Shown: one piece after another, positions 46,560 through 59,423 of the stretch
Layout: each line of letters begins with the position of its first letter
Position numbering within the stretch: the stretch's first letter is position 1
Source of the DNA: Chamaecrista fasciculata
Taxonomy: Eukaryota; Streptophyta; Magnoliopsida; Fabales; Fabaceae
NCBI GenBank assembly: GCA_003254925.1
Contig: QANZ01043121.1
Span: 271,833-335,832 of the forward strand
DNA length: 64,000 bases
Direction of reading: 5' to 3'
Notes under the pieces: generated by a model
What the model was told of the DNA's origin: nothing
Database searches by the model: none
The model's input: the letters and a program-made list of their open reading frames with translations, nothing else
Position numbers and translations under genes: made by a program

Positions 46560-49500
46560 ATGGCAAACAATGTAAGTTCAGCGTTATCACTGCGATCTAT
46601 CCTTGAGAAGGATAAGTTGAATGGGACAAACTTCCTTGATTGGTTTCGAAATTTGAGAATTGTTCTCACCCAAGAAAGGAAGCTTTATGTCCTAGAAGAC
46701 CCTCCCCCTGGAGAGCTTGCCAACGACGCTCCAAGAGCTCAAAGAACTGCTTATGAGAAGCACTTCAATGACTCTGTGAACGTTGCTTGCCTGATGCTAG
46801 CCACAATGGTTTGAGAGTTGCAAAAGAACATGGAAATGTTGACGGCTTTTGAGATGGTCACACATCTCAAGGAAATGTTACAGTAACAGGCTAGGCAAGA
46901 GAGGTTTGAGACCACTAAGGCTCTACACTCTTGCAAGATGGCTGAAGGTGCATCCGTGAGTACCCACGTCTTGAAGATGAAGGGGTACATAGATCACCTT
47001 AGTAGGCTGGGATTTCCCATTACTTCAGAGCTTGCGACGGATTTGATCCTGAACTCGCTGCCTAGAAGTTATGACCAGTTCGTCATGAACTTCAATATGA
47101 ATGGAATGGAGAAATCAATTTCTGAACTGCATGGGATGCTCAAGACTGCTGAGGCATCCATTAAAAAGGCGCCTGATGCAATCTTGATGGTTCAGAAAAA
47201 CCAGGGGAAAGGGAAGGGCAAAAGAAAGAGGAAGGGTAAAGCCCGGGTTGGTGAGACCAAGCCAGGGGACAAGCCTAACCCACAACCTGCCAAGAAGGCA
47301 AAGCCCTCAAAGGATGCAATCTGCTTTTTCTGCCAAAAGCCTGGACATTGGAAAAGGAATTGCAAATTGTATTTGGAAGATCAAAAGAAGAAGAAGAGCG
47401 GTGAAGTCTCTACTTCAGGTATCATTGTTATAAATGTTCACTTGTCTACTTTAACCACTTGGGTATTAGATACAGCATGTGGTTCTCACATTTGTACAAA
47501 TGTGCAGGGTCTTAGAGACAGTAGAAAGCTGGACAGAAGAGAGGTGGACCTACGCGTAGGCAATGGAGCAAGAGTTGCTACTGTTGCTGTGGGAACATAC
47601 GAGCTTGTCTTGCCCACTGGGCTTATTTTTATTTTGAATAATTGTTATTATGTACCTTCATTGAGTTCAAACATTATTTCCCTTTCTTATTTGGATAAGG
47701 AAGGTTTTACATGTGTCAACGACAATGGAAGGTGTTCTATTTATAAAGACAATGTTTTATTTGCTTATGGTGATTTGCAAGATAATCATTACGTCTTAAA
47801 ATTAGAACGACAACACGATAACAATATCTATAACGTTGATACCAAAAAGATCAAGATTAACGAATCAAATCCTACGTACATTTGGCATTGTCGTTTGGGC
47901 CATATAAATGAGAAACGCCTAGAGAAGCTCCATAAAGATGGACTTCTAAGCTCATTTGATTTTGAATCATATGATGCTTGCGAATCTTGTTTACTTGGTA
48001 ATATGACAAAGGCGCCCTTCACTGGCCACACTGAGAGAGCACCTGACTTGTTGGGAATCATACATAGTGATGTATGTGGACCCATGAGTACTCAAGCTAG
48101 GGGTGGTTACTCGTACTTCATAACGTTTACTGATGACTTCAGTAGGTATGGCTCTGTCTACCTAATGAAGCACAAGTCAGAGTCTTTTGAAATGTTCAAA
48201 AGATTTCAAAGTGAAGTAGAGAACCAACTTGGCAAGAAAATCAAAGTCCTTCGATCCGATCGAGGAGGCGAGTATTTGAGCCAAGAATTTATTGATCATC
48301 TTAGAAGTTGTGGGATAGTCTTACAACTTACCCCTCTTGAAACTCCACAGTGGAATGGTGTTTCTGAGAGGAGGAATCAGACTTTATTAGATATGGTCCG
48401 ATCTATGATGAGTCAAGCTGATCTTCCGCCATCCTTTTGGGGGCATGCTCTAGAAACTGCTGCGTTCACACTTAACCGTGTTCCGTCTAAAGCAGTTGAG
48501 AAGACACCATATGAGATATGGACTGGGAAGAGGCCCAGTTTGTCTTACCTCAAGGTTTGGGGATGTGAAGTTTATGTTAAGCAACAGCCTAACGATAAAC
48601 TGTCTTCAAAATCTCTAAAGTGTTTGTTTGTGGGATACCCCAAGGAAACAAGGGGTATTATGTCTACTACCCATCTGACAACAAAGTGTTTGTAGTCAGA
48701 AATGGATTCTTTTTGGAAAAGGATTTTGTCTCCAAAAGAGACAGTGGGAGTAAGATAGATCTTGAAGAGTTTCAAGATCCACAAGACACTCTAGAGGCGT
48801 AGACAAAAACTAGATAAGAGCCACAAGACGTTGTGGAAGCTCCTCTAGTAGCACAAGGACCACGAAGGTCTGATAGAACACGTTCTCAACCTCAAAGATA
48901 TGGATTTTTGATGACTGAGAACAAGGATGTGTTGCTCATGGAGCGTGGTGAGCCTACCACCTATCAAGAAGCTATTGTGGGTCCCAACTCTGAAAAATGG
49001 GTTGAAGCCATGAAGGCAGAGATGCAATCCATGTACGACAATAAGGTATGGACCTTAGTCGATCCACCTGAAGGTGTAAAAGCCGTAGGGTGCAAGTGGG
49101 TTTTCAAAGAGAAAACCGACATGGATGGCAACGTTAATGTCTTTAAGGTCAGGCTAGTTGCAAAGGGGTTCACTCAGCGTCATGGTATTGACCATGATGA
49201 AACGTTTTCCCCAGTTGCAATGGCCAAGTCCATCAGGATCCTCCTTGTCATAACCGCATATTATGACTATGAGATATGGCAAATGGATGTCAAAACAGCA
49301 TTCCTTAATGGAAGGATGCCCGAAGATGTGTACATGACACAACATGAGGGGTTTGGTTGTCCAGAGGAACCAGAGAAGGTGTGCAAACTTCATAGATCCA
49401 TTTATGGATTGAAGCAAGCATCACGGGGTTGGAATCATCGTTTTGATGAGATAGTCAAAGAGTTTGGCTTCCTGCAAAACCCTGATGAGCCTTGTGTTTA

Positions 49501-50533
49501 CAAGAAGATTAGTGGGAGCACGATTGTGTTCTTGGTGCTTTATGTCGATGACATATTGCTCATTGGAAATGATGTTCCTACCTTGGAGATTGTGAAATCT
49601 TGGTTGGGAAAATCATTATTGATGAAGGACTTGGGAGAAGCTGCTTACATTCTAGGCATCAAGATCTATAGAGATAGATCTCGAAGGCTTCTTGGATTAA
49701 TTCAGAGTACATACTTGGATAAGGTACTGAAGCGGTTCAGTATGCAGGATTCCAAGAAGGGATTCATACCGATGAATCATGGTTTAGGCTTGAGCAAGAA
49801 TCAGTGTCCCAAGACACTTGATGAGCGAGGACGCATGAGTGGCATCCCTTATGCTTCGGCAATAGGATCCATCATGTATGCCATGTTGTGTACTCGACTA
49901 GATGTGTCATTTGCCCTGAGTATGACGAGCCGGTTCCAACAAGACCCTGGTGAGGATTATTGGACTGGTGTCAAAAACATGCTTAAGTACTTGAGAAGGA
50001 CTAAGGATGAATTCTTGGTTTACGGTGGAACTGATGAAGAGCTATGTGTAATTGGTTACACAGATTCCAGTTTTCAAACCGACCAAGATGATTTTAAATC
50101 GCAGTCTGGATACGTGTTTCTCCAGAACGGTGGCAGCGTGAGTTGGAAGAGTTCCAAGCAGAGCACGATTGCTGATTCTACAACGGAGGCTGAGTATATA
50201 GCAGCATCAGATGCAGCGAAGGAGGCTGTATGGATTAGGAAGTTCATTGCTGAGCTTGGTGTGGTTCCGACCATTGCTGATCTTATAACCTTGTATTGTG
50301 ACAATAGTGGTGCTATTGCACAAGCCCAGGAGCCCCGGTCCCACCAAAGGACCAAACATATACTCAGACGTTATCACCTTGTTAGAGAAATGGTTGACAG
50401 AGGTGATGTGAAGATATGTAAAGCAGCAGGCGAGGATAATGTTGCCAATCCTCTTACGAAACCTCTAGCACGGGTCGTACATGAACGCCATGTAACGTCG
50501 ATGGGGATTAGACACATTGATCAATGTACCTAG
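46560..50533 (+). pseudogene. Copia gag-pol, broken by stops and one frameshift
   Basis: Gag starts at ATG 46560 (MANNVSSALSLRSILEKDKL) and is stopped by TGA at 46812 and TAA near 46881, both in frame. The same frame stays open from 46938 to 48695: a gag zinc knuckle CFFCQKPGHWKRNC, an aspartic protease site WVLDTACGSH, the integrase HHCC zinc site (HCRLGH...CESC) and the DDE core (HSDVCGPM, TDDFSRYG, TPQWNGVSERRN). A frameshift near 48640 moves to the next frame, where two more stops (TAG 48800 and TAA shortly after) precede the open RT and RNase H frame from about 48833 to 50533. That frame has WVEAMKAEM, KTAFLNG, the catalytic YVDD near residue 240, GYTDSSF, TTEAEYIAAS and the final VANPLTKPL. 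Function of this copy is lost; domains are otherwise well conserved. Confidence 0.95.
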
Positions 50534-50565
50534 CGTAGGAACAATTTGATTGATGATTGTACCTA

Positions 50566-50580
50566 GTGCAAGTGGGAGTT
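50566..50580 (+). other. polypurine-like tract before 3' LTR
   Basis: The purine-rich AAGTGGGAGTT immediately precedes the 3' LTR start TGATGG, the position of the plus-strand primer in Copia elements. Confidence 0.75.
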
Positions 50581-52727
50581 TGATGGAGATTGTGCCCTAG
50601 GGCCAATCATTTTATATGTATGGACATATTGTTTGACTGATTTATGAATGATAAATTATGTCGTTATCATATTATTAGCATGTTTACTGTGATAACAATC
50701 CTTGATTAATTATGTGATAATTATTCTAAACTGCCCCTGGTCTATTATTCACGTGGAAACGTGAATGAACTAAGACCAGCATGACTTCGGTGTATAGAGA
50801 AACACGCATATGATGCTTCTCGAGAGTCATGATGCAATTATGTGAAGGGTTACAAGTTGCTGGACCAACCCGGAGAGTCCTGCATGGGTTTAGTCATACG
50901 CTAGCCTCTCCTGTACACCTGTCACGATGCCCTTAAACCTGAGGTCTTGACTATTCCGACGTTGTAGATACTGAACTTTGGCCTAGTCCAACGTTGCCCG
51001 TAACAGGGTAGCCATACAGGCTAGGTACGGGTTTAGTTGTTTGCCGTGCTGAGGAATGTGGTTGACCAAGAAGGAATTTTGTCCCTCATTAAGATGAGAG
51101 ATATTTGACTGGGCCCCTCGATGAATTTGTCCAAAAAATGTGTGGCCACACAGGGTAATGACACTAACTCAAGGAATCGAGAAAGTTATGGTCTGGATTA
51201 TAAGGATGACTTTCCCATGCCTTATCCATGACCAAAATATTGTGTGATAATAGGGATTATGACAAGGTGGTATTAAGGTTAAGTTGTTAATGTTAAAATG
51301 ATAACTCACGTGTTTTGGGTAGTCGTGATGGCTTGCTAGAGTCCGCTCTCGACTTGTGAGTCATAGAGATGGCTTGCTACCAACTTCACGTGAGGCCTGC
51401 TGGGTCACACATGAGCAGGATCAAGATACTGTAATGGGACACGAATTAGGGTTAATTCGTGAGTCACTTTAGTGACACAATTTAAGACATAGTTGAATGT
51501 CTTAGGACATGAAGTCTTGTCTTAAATAAAATCTACGTTTGTGATATTTAAATTTGTTAGACAAGTTAAAATATATTGATTGTTAAATAGTTAATTTGAT
51601 TAATCTAGTTACAATTGAGTTGTTATTTAAAATATTAGGGAATAATGAATTGGCTAAGTCTTCTAAGAGTTAGGGGATTATTGATTTATTAAATTCTCTA
51701 ATATTAAAAGATAACAAGATGAGGGTGGTGCCTCATTCTTGAATCAATTAATAAAATATGATTTTGTTAATTTGAATTCAAGATTTAAATTTAAATTCAA
51801 GATTCAAATTTGAATTGAGATATTAAGGTAATATTTTAATTCAATTTGTTAAGGATATTAATAAGTTGGTGATAACTTCCTAAGAATTAGGATTGTTATC
51901 TTATTTATTAAATTCCTATAAAAGATAATAGGGGGTGGCGCATTCTTGGATTATGATATGCAAGATTTGATCTTGCATTTTGAATTTCAAGAATGCATTT
52001 TGAATTTAAATTAAGATATTAGTGTAATATTTTAATTAAGAATTCAAATCCTCCTGACTCATTCCAACAAATGAGAAGTGGGCATTCAAGATTTAGGTTT
52101 CAAGATTTGATCTTGAAATTTAAATTTAAATTGCCTTTTAATTTTGAATTATAATATTAGTGTAATCTTATAATCAAAATTAGTAATTCCCTATTTTCAT
52201 GAGTTAGGAATGGGACTCTATAAATACACACATAAGTCGCTTAGAAACCCTAGCCCAAAGAGAGAGGTGAAGTCGCCTATTCCAAGTGGGAAAAAGAGAG
52301 TTTTGAGAAAACCCTAAAACTTAGAGTTTAGGGCGAGTTGTGTGAGATAAAGAGGAGAAAGTCGCATAACCCTAGAGTTGTGTGGCCAAGAATTTGATTC
52401 TTGGTTCTGCTCCACCAAATCTTGGAGTTTTCAAGAAGTGTTCTTGAAAATTTAAGATTGTAGATCGGTTCCCGTAATCTCTTGGAGAAGAGATTGAATG
52501 CTAGCACCTGAGTATCTGCCAAATTGTTCGTGTGGATCACCGGCAGAGGAAGGACACGAGTCTGTGGACTTCTCGGAAATTGCAACCACTCAGCATTCGT
52601 GAATTAGGTAAACATCTCATCTCACTGGTATAAACGCAAGTAGTGGATCCTTGGAGGAGATTATAGGTTTTTGTAAAAAAAATTAATTTTACTTTTTTCT
52701 GCTGCGCTTGCTCTATAATCTTCAACA
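50581..52727 (+). repeat. 3' LTR of the Copia element
   Basis: 2,147 bp, TGATGGAGATTGTGCCCTAG to ...CTTCAACA. It is longer than the 5' LTR mainly because of an extra block of AATTCAAGATTTAAA-type direct repeats near 51778-51822. High similarity to the 5' LTR suggests a fairly recent insertion. Confidence 0.95.
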
Positions 52728-53151
52728 GAAACTAATGGAGAAATTTGAGGATAGCAACAAAACAAAAAATTGAGGATTAAAATAGAATTCACTCTATAAT
52801 TCAAATACATTCTGTCCAAAGAAAAACCATTGAGTTATTTTTAGCTCTGACTGAAAAAAAAAATGAAAACAACCCCATTTGAAAGATGTGGGTTTGTTAA
52901 GTTATGTTATTACCATCAGGCTTCGTGATCTATCACTCTCAACTCCTAAATGAACAAGCATGATTATTGCTTGACACTTGACACTGTGATTGAGATTTTA
53001 TATATATATATATATACATATATAATAAACATATAAATTACTCCTTTAAAGATGTACAAGTTAATAATTTAATTTCTATAAGTTTAATTTACCCTCTTTA
53101 AAAACCAAAATATTCAAGTCTTTTTGTCTTTGTCAATTAATCCCTAAAAAT
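52728..53151. other. intergenic, no gene seen
   Basis: AT-rich DNA with a (TA)n run near 53000-53015. It continues the sequence interrupted by the Copia insertion. Confidence 0.5.
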
Positions 53152-53944
53152 GGACTAAAAAGTACCCCATGTTCTGTTTTGGTCCCTAATACTTGTTTTG
53201 TTTCGTTTTGGTCCTTAATATTTCTTAAAAGTTTCATCATTGGTCTCTCACTTTCGTCTTAAAAGTTTCATCTCATTTCAAACTTGAATGCAATTAAATT
53301 AGAGTTATGGGTTAAATTTGATGAGTTCTTTCTTTGTCTAGTTGGAGTCATCGACAAATAAGGTCATATCGAACATGAAATCAGGACCGAAAATAGGCTG
53401 CTTTTTCATGAATTTGGTCATATATCTCTCTCGTTTCAAGTCCGAACACAATAGAATTGGTGCTACAAGTTATTCTTGACGAGTTTTTTCTTTGTCTAGT
53501 AGGGACCGTTGACAAACGAGGTCAAATAGTATTTTGAAAGTTAATATTAATGTTTTGACCAAACTCACTTTCAAAGAACTATTTGACCTCATTTGCCAAC
53601 AACCCAACTGAATAAAGAAAGAATTTGTCAAGAGTAATTTGTAGCTTCAAATTCATTGTACTCAAACACGAAATGAGAGAGATATGACCAAATTCATGAA
53701 ACAAGCGGCCCATTTTTTGATTTAATTTCATGTTCGATTTGACTTAAATTTGTCGATAACTCCAATTAAGCAAAGAAAGAACTCACTAAATTTAACTCAT
53801 AACTCTGATTTAATCGTATCATGTTTGAAACGAGAGATATTTGACCATATTCTATAGTTAGAGATCAATGATGAAACTTTTAAAAAACATTAAAGACTAT
53901 AATGTAACAAAAACAATATTAGAAACAAAAATAAGTTTTTGACC
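53152..53944. mobile_element. large hairpin element with double 'GTCATATCTCTCTCGTTTCA' modules
   Basis: The left arm ('GGACTAAAAAGTACCCCATG' then TTTTGGTCCCTAATACTTG) and the right arm ending AATAAGTTTTTGACCC pair over nearly 400 bp. Each arm holds two module copies (ATCTCTCTCGTTTCAAGTCC and a GACGAGTT/GTTGGAGTC stretch). Largest member of this module group in the window. No open gene. Confidence 0.75.
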
Positions 53945-53979
<35 letters not shown>

Positions 53980-54112
53980 AGTAGCAAAAGTCGCGCGAAT
54001 TCAATTAATGATGGGTTGGTTGAAGTTGATCAACCTTAATCAGCGAACACACGCAGCATCAAGTTAAATTTTGTCGGCACTGAGAAATATGTCATGTATA
54101 TATCTTTGTGTG

Positions 54113-54326
54113 GGAAATGGATCCTCTAGAGTTCCATTCTCTAGAGTTCTTGTGGAGTATGAGAGAGAAAGGAAGAGAAAAGAAGAGAGAGAAAGAGAAA
54201 ATATTATTTTATATATTTTTATTTTATGAATTTTATATTTTCTGTCTCTTCTTCTTCCTTTCTCTCTCTAACTTCACAAAAACTTTAGAAAACTTTAGAA
54301 AAATGAACTCTAGAGGATCCAATCCC
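54113..54326. mobile_element. short MULE-type MITE with 9-bp TSD
   Basis: Ends GGAAATGGATCCTCTAGAGT and ACTCTAGAGGATCCAATCC pair. The 9-bp flank CTTTGTGTG is perfect (54104-54112 and 54327-54335). The interior is a GAGA-rich strand facing a CTCT-rich strand, so the whole 214 bp folds back. The open frame crossing it is a composition artefact. Confidence 0.85.
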
Positions 54327-54653
54327 CTTTGTGTGTGTGCATTCTTTTGGTTTGCCCACTTACTTTATAAATTCTTGGTGGGATTTTCTCAGTTTTGTAA
54401 TCTGATTCACTGTCACGTTTTGACCGTTAAAATGTCAACAGAATGGATAGCACCTTCGATTCTACTGCTCTATTTTGTCCTTTACTAACAGATTCTTTTC
54501 ATATTATATATTGCCAATTTCATACACAATGCTTAATTCAGTGGCCACTGCACTTCCCAATAGGAAGAGGAAGATGATGAAGAAGGAGATAATTGAAATG
54601 GGTATGTGTGTTTGTGTGTGTCTTTGGGTTTTCATCAAATTGGAAAAACTGAG

Positions 54654-56093
54654 GCCCAGTTCGTTTGCGCTTCGATTATAATCTGCTCTGATTATAATCA
54701 TAATAAGCATGTTTGTTTCTGTTTTTTTTCTGATCAAATTATAATCATGATTTTTTTATAATCAAACACACTCAATTACACTTATAGCCCTATATATATA
54801 CTTATAATTACCTATACTCTAATACAATCAATCACCCATCACAAGGGCAAAATGGTCATTTACTTTAATATTGGGCCACTTTGTAAATACCCATTCTTGT
54901 GTTGGGCTAAACTGTTATTTTGCCTAAATTATTTAGGAATACATATTTTGCCTCTTTCAACTCTCTCGTCTCTCTCGCGTTCTCTCTCTCTTTGGAAAGA
55001 ATAAACATCCATGAAGATGAAGTGGGTGGCTTTTCCTGTCTAATTAAACTTAAATGGAGGGTTCACCGAAAAATCCGTGATGAAAACCCATATCAGTTTG
55101 CTAAAAAAGTGTGATTGCAGTAAGTTTAATTACACAGGGAAAGCTAATAGGAGCTAGCTTTATTGTATGCATCCAAAATCTGAAGTGAATATAATGGCAA
55201 TAAATAGACCCCCATTAATTCCACACTTCTGTTACTTGTTTAATTAAGCATAGAGGGGATTAATTGTCACGAACTAAATGTTGTTTATCACCGCCGCCAC
55301 TCGCGTATTGTTTAGTCCTTGACACGATTCGTTTGTCAAGCAAGGGAGGATCCCTAATCCGACGATAAAGAAGAATCGTCGATTAACGGATTTTGATACT
55401 TTGGCTTAGAATCTTGCCGTCGCCAAGCTACGAACCCTCTTGTTGAATCTAATGGCGAAAGCGGTGTCGTTGAAGCTGGGAAACGCCAGTCTGAGAAGAG
55501 GAAGCTTTGAGAGAGAGAGAGAGAGAGTGAGACGAGAGAGAGAAGCCAACAGAAAACATTATGCCAAATTTTAATTTTTTTTTCGGGTCCGAATGAGTTT
55601 TCTTTTTCTCTCTCATCTGCTGCGAACCGGTGGATCATTTTCTTCAGTGGTCCACCGAATGTCGGGGCCTAATAGTACACTTTAGTCCTTTCGGTCCACT
55701 ATTTTGTAGGCTAAAAATAGTTCGGTGGACCAAACAAAATAATCACCTCCAGAGTTGCACATGATTATAATCATATTTTCACGCTTTCCAAGGCAAACAG
55801 TGACAATTTGATTTTTTTTATAAGCAACAATCACATCCAAACACATTTTTATTATAATCAAATCACACCTTACTTTTTCCAACTTTTTCTTCCATTTCTA
55901 CCCCTATACAATTTATCAATTTTCCTACCCTTCTATCTACCAACCACAATCATTACATACCCATTTCAATAATTTCACACCAAATAATAAACTTTCATCC
56001 AAACACCAATACACAAATAATCAACTTTGATTATAATCATACTCTGATTATAATCAGAGCAGATTTTATTATAAGCGCAAATGAACTGACCAT
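54654..56093. mobile_element. TIR element with CAGTTCGTTTGCGC ends
   Basis: Left end CCCAGTTCGTTTGCGCTTCG and right end AAGCGCAAATGAACTGACC are inverted copies. The next blocks (CTGATTATAATCATAATAAG left; GATTATAATCAGAGCAGATT right) are also complementary and palindromic. Terminal type and size (1.4 kb) suggest a non-autonomous hAT-like element. No transposase frame is visible, and the target duplication is unclear. The core around 55240-55680 is GC-richer with a GAGA run. Confidence 0.65.
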
Positions 56094-58180
56094 GAGGTGG
56101 GTGTCTAATGAAATTTATTGCTTCAAATTTCTCTTGAAATTGAGAGAATTTTGTGTTAGAAAATAGTTAGTAATTAAAGTTCCATATTGAATAAGTTAAA
56201 GGGTTGAGGAGAGGGCTCATATGTGAATAGTTATAAACATTCATGTATTGATGATCATAAACAATTTTGTGTATTTGAAGGGTCGTGACTCTTCATATAT
56301 GAATAGATGGTCATAATTGTTTATTAATTGAGACATGAATGTTGTTTTATGATAAGTTATAATAAGTTTTTAAGATTGAACATGAAAGGTTGTGAGTGGA
56401 ATTCTGAAAGGTTTTATCTCTTCAGCTTTTCCTCTATAAATCTATAAGTATTATTTCTTCTCTCAAATAGATGATCAATTAAGAAATATCATTTTCAATT
56501 TTTTCCTTCCTAAATGTATTCAAAAGATATTATAATTTTGCTGGCTATAATATTAGGCTTTGTAAAATCCTGAAAAAATTATGCTATATAATTCCAACAA
56601 CAAACGAATAGTGTGTGCTTAATTTCTTTAAAATAGTGATCACACTATCAAATCCTATACTATTTTTCTAACATTTTGAACATGTAAAAAAGTAACATTT
56701 ATATATGGATAACAATCTCATTGACTTTGTTTGAGGGTGTTGCCTCATTTCACTCTTGATTCTTAGAAGAGCGGGACTTGCCATTTTTTATTTAGTTTTC
56801 TTAAATATATAAAAGTAAATTAATAATTCAGTTTTGAAAAAATCATCTAGTTAATAACTTTTTTTTTTTGGCCTAATTTAGTTAATAACTTAGTCTTTAC
56901 TCACATGAATGTGGTTTAGTGGTTTCTCACTTGGTATTTTAATTAACTTGGTCTTCTAACTTGTTTTTTAATCAAGTTTGAATATCACCTTTGAGTATAT
57001 ATAGAAAGCATTCTGTTATTTATTTATATATATATAAATAACTTAGTCTTTTTTATATATAAGAAAAAATAATTTAGTCTTTGAAAAATTAAAATGTATA
57101 ATTTAATTGTTGAAAAAACTAAATAATATACTCTTTAGTACATGATTTAAAATGACTAACATGCATACGTTTGAATCTTTTAAAAAATAAACTGTCTATA
57201 TATTTTTAATTCTTTTAGAGATTAAGTTGTGACTTCATTATTTTTTTTAGTAGACGCAATTATAATTTAGCCATCTTTGGACATTAAATATATATAAGTA
57301 TATTTATCAATAAAAGCTCAAATCTAAGTTATCGGAGAATAATCTTTTTTACTATACCCAATTCTCATTAATGGAGAATTTACGACTTTGACTAAGATCA
57401 TATATTTTGTTAGTGTAAATTGAATTAAATTAATTAGAAATAAATATATGTATGTAACTATGTATACATAATTAATGAATCTAAGTATAAAATCATAAAC
57501 TAAACCTATATTTTGATTTCTTAGAGATTTTTTATTTAATTTATCCTTTTATAAATTACTAAATTTGTGAAGGAAAATAAATTAAGAATCGACATCTAAT
57601 AAGTATAAATTTAAGAAAATAACTAACATGTAAAAATAAAAATATTTTTTTTAGTTTGACAATATATTTGAAAAGTTCATCATTAATTCAATGAGTACAC
57701 CTAAAATTCTGGTTTATTATAATTTATAAGTGAAGGTATTTGCTGATGTAAGGTAGTCACGGATCCTTTACATGCATATTCACTAAGTTTATTGCTTTTT
57801 AATTACTAGTGCATACTTCATGTGATTGAGTTCTACAAAATGAGACATATAAATATCATCACAAGTCGTTTTATCTAATTTTTTTTTCAAATATGTAATT
57901 ATCACATTTGATATGATTAAGAATTTGTAAGGTATATGTCACACTCACACATATATGTAATTTGTAGGGAGCATTTGGTTCACACTTCACATTGGAAATG
58001 ACTCGATCGAAACATGAATAACCCTCTTGCTTGTTGACATTAGGGACAACCCATTTGCAAATGCTGGAATGATCTTGTACACAATAAAAAATTTTAAATT
58101 TTAAACTAATAATTGTCATGGATAGGGAAATTCACAAATCACAACCAACCAACTACCCAAAGAGAGAAAAAAAAAAGGAA
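56094..58180. other. AT-rich intergenic DNA
   Basis: No supported gene. Decayed hairpin phrases occur around 56840-57240. A cysteine-containing minus-strand frame at 57871-58119 is noted separately as rejected. Confidence 0.5.
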
Positions 58181-58443
58181 GAATAAACTAATAATTTAGT
58201 CCTTAAAATATCACTGAATTGACAATACAATCATTTAGTGAAATGTGCAATGTAATCCCTAACAAAACCAAACAATATATTTATTAATTATTTTCATGGA
58301 TTAAAGAGTATATTGTTTGGTTTCTTCAAAAACTAATGATTACACCATTTGGTTCTTTTAAGGATTAAATTGTGTATTTCTATCTTTTAGATGTTGAATT
58401 GTTAGCTCAGTGATTTTTTTAGAATTGAATTATTAGTTTATTC
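58181..58443. mobile_element. hairpin MITE (GAATAAACTA group)
   Basis: Ends GAATAAACTAATAATTTAGT and AATTGAATTATTAGTTTATTC pair. The inner phrase TCACTGAATTGACAAT is mirrored by ATTGTTAGCTCAGTGA. Terminal sequence is close to 24963-25230 and 30800-31070. The flanks are A-rich, so a target duplication cannot be judged. Confidence 0.7.
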
Positions 58444-59423
58444 AAAAAAATAAAAAGAGAGAAGAAAATGGAGATATGATAATACCAAGTCATAATTCAT
58501 TGATTGGAATAAGAAACTATACATTGATGATGAATTTAAAACTATGAAACTATAAAAATATAAATATAAAATGAAATTGTTGCTGACCCACACATGATGA
58601 GACCAAGAAGAATAAAGCCTCATTTTGACCTCAAAAACAGCACCACCCATAAATAGAAAGGTCCTTTCTCATTCATATATGGTGTGGCTCACAAAATTAA
58701 TGAAACTCATGGGATCCTTTTGATTCTTGAACTCCACTTCCAACAACCAAAACCATCAATATTCTCTCTTCAGACCTGCCATTTCCATGCTTGTTTTCAG
58801 ATTCATCTCTTCCCTTCTACCAAAAAAAGAAAAAATAAACTAAGAAAAAAAAACGAGTTAAAAATTCTTACTTTCTACTTTCTACTTTCTACTCTCTCAT
58901 CATCACTCTGTATTTCTAACAAAGAACACCAAAAACAAGCATGGAAATGGCAATTCATTCATTTGCCCATTACTACTAGAAGGAAATTAAATTAACTCAA
59001 TACAAAGAAAATTCAACATTACAAGAAGCTAGATGGCCAGTCTCAAAGATAAAGAAAGTAAAGGAGGAAGATAGAACTATATATATATATATATAGAAAG
59101 AAGAAGAAGCCATGCTCCATGCCAAAGATTGCCTTTTGTCTCTGTATTTGTCTTTTTCTTTGCTCCGTCTGGTGTGTGTTTCAAGTTTCAAGAACTAGAC
59201 GAAAAGGTGTTAACTTTCTTTGGTATACTAAATAAGATTGAAAACCCATAAAGGATAAAGAACAAGAAAGGCGATATTTGATCTTAAACTACAATGCAAG
59301 AAGGAAGGAAGCAAAAGTGGTGGTGGGGTTTTTTTGGCAAAAAAGAAAAAAACAGAGGATGGTGAGTATCTATAATCACTATATGATTAAATTATGATAT
59401 ACCTCTAATACGAGTAATTAAGA
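58444..59423. other. CLE 3' side, intergenic
   Basis: Contains a short (TTTCTAC)n-like repeat near 58871-58893 and an (AT)n run near 59079-59095. The CLE gene's 3' UTR should lie in the last few hundred bases on the minus strand. No other gene. Confidence 0.45.

Larger units (their letters stand above)
43028..52727 (+). mobile_element. full-length Ty1-copia retrotransposon, 9.7 kb
   Basis: A complete element with two roughly 2.1-kb LTRs, tRNA-Met primer site, gag-pol in Copia order (protease, integrase, reverse transcriptase, RNase H) and a purine-rich tract before the 3' LTR. A perfect 5-bp target duplication GAAAC lies at 43023-43027 and 52728-52732. LTR termini are TGATGG...CAACA. The coding region is broken, so this copy could move only with proteins supplied by another copy. 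The long LTRs fit Angela/Tork-like Copia lineages, but the lineage is not proved from sequence reading alone. Confidence 0.97.

Noticed and set aside
54108-54488. 126-codon frame as a gene
   Set aside because: It runs through a foldback MITE with GAGA/CTCT arms and shows no domain.
57871-58119. Minus-strand open frame with several cysteines, suggestive of a secreted peptide
   Set aside because: No signal peptide, no recognised cysteine spacing and no supporting splice partner; likely chance in AT-rich DNA.
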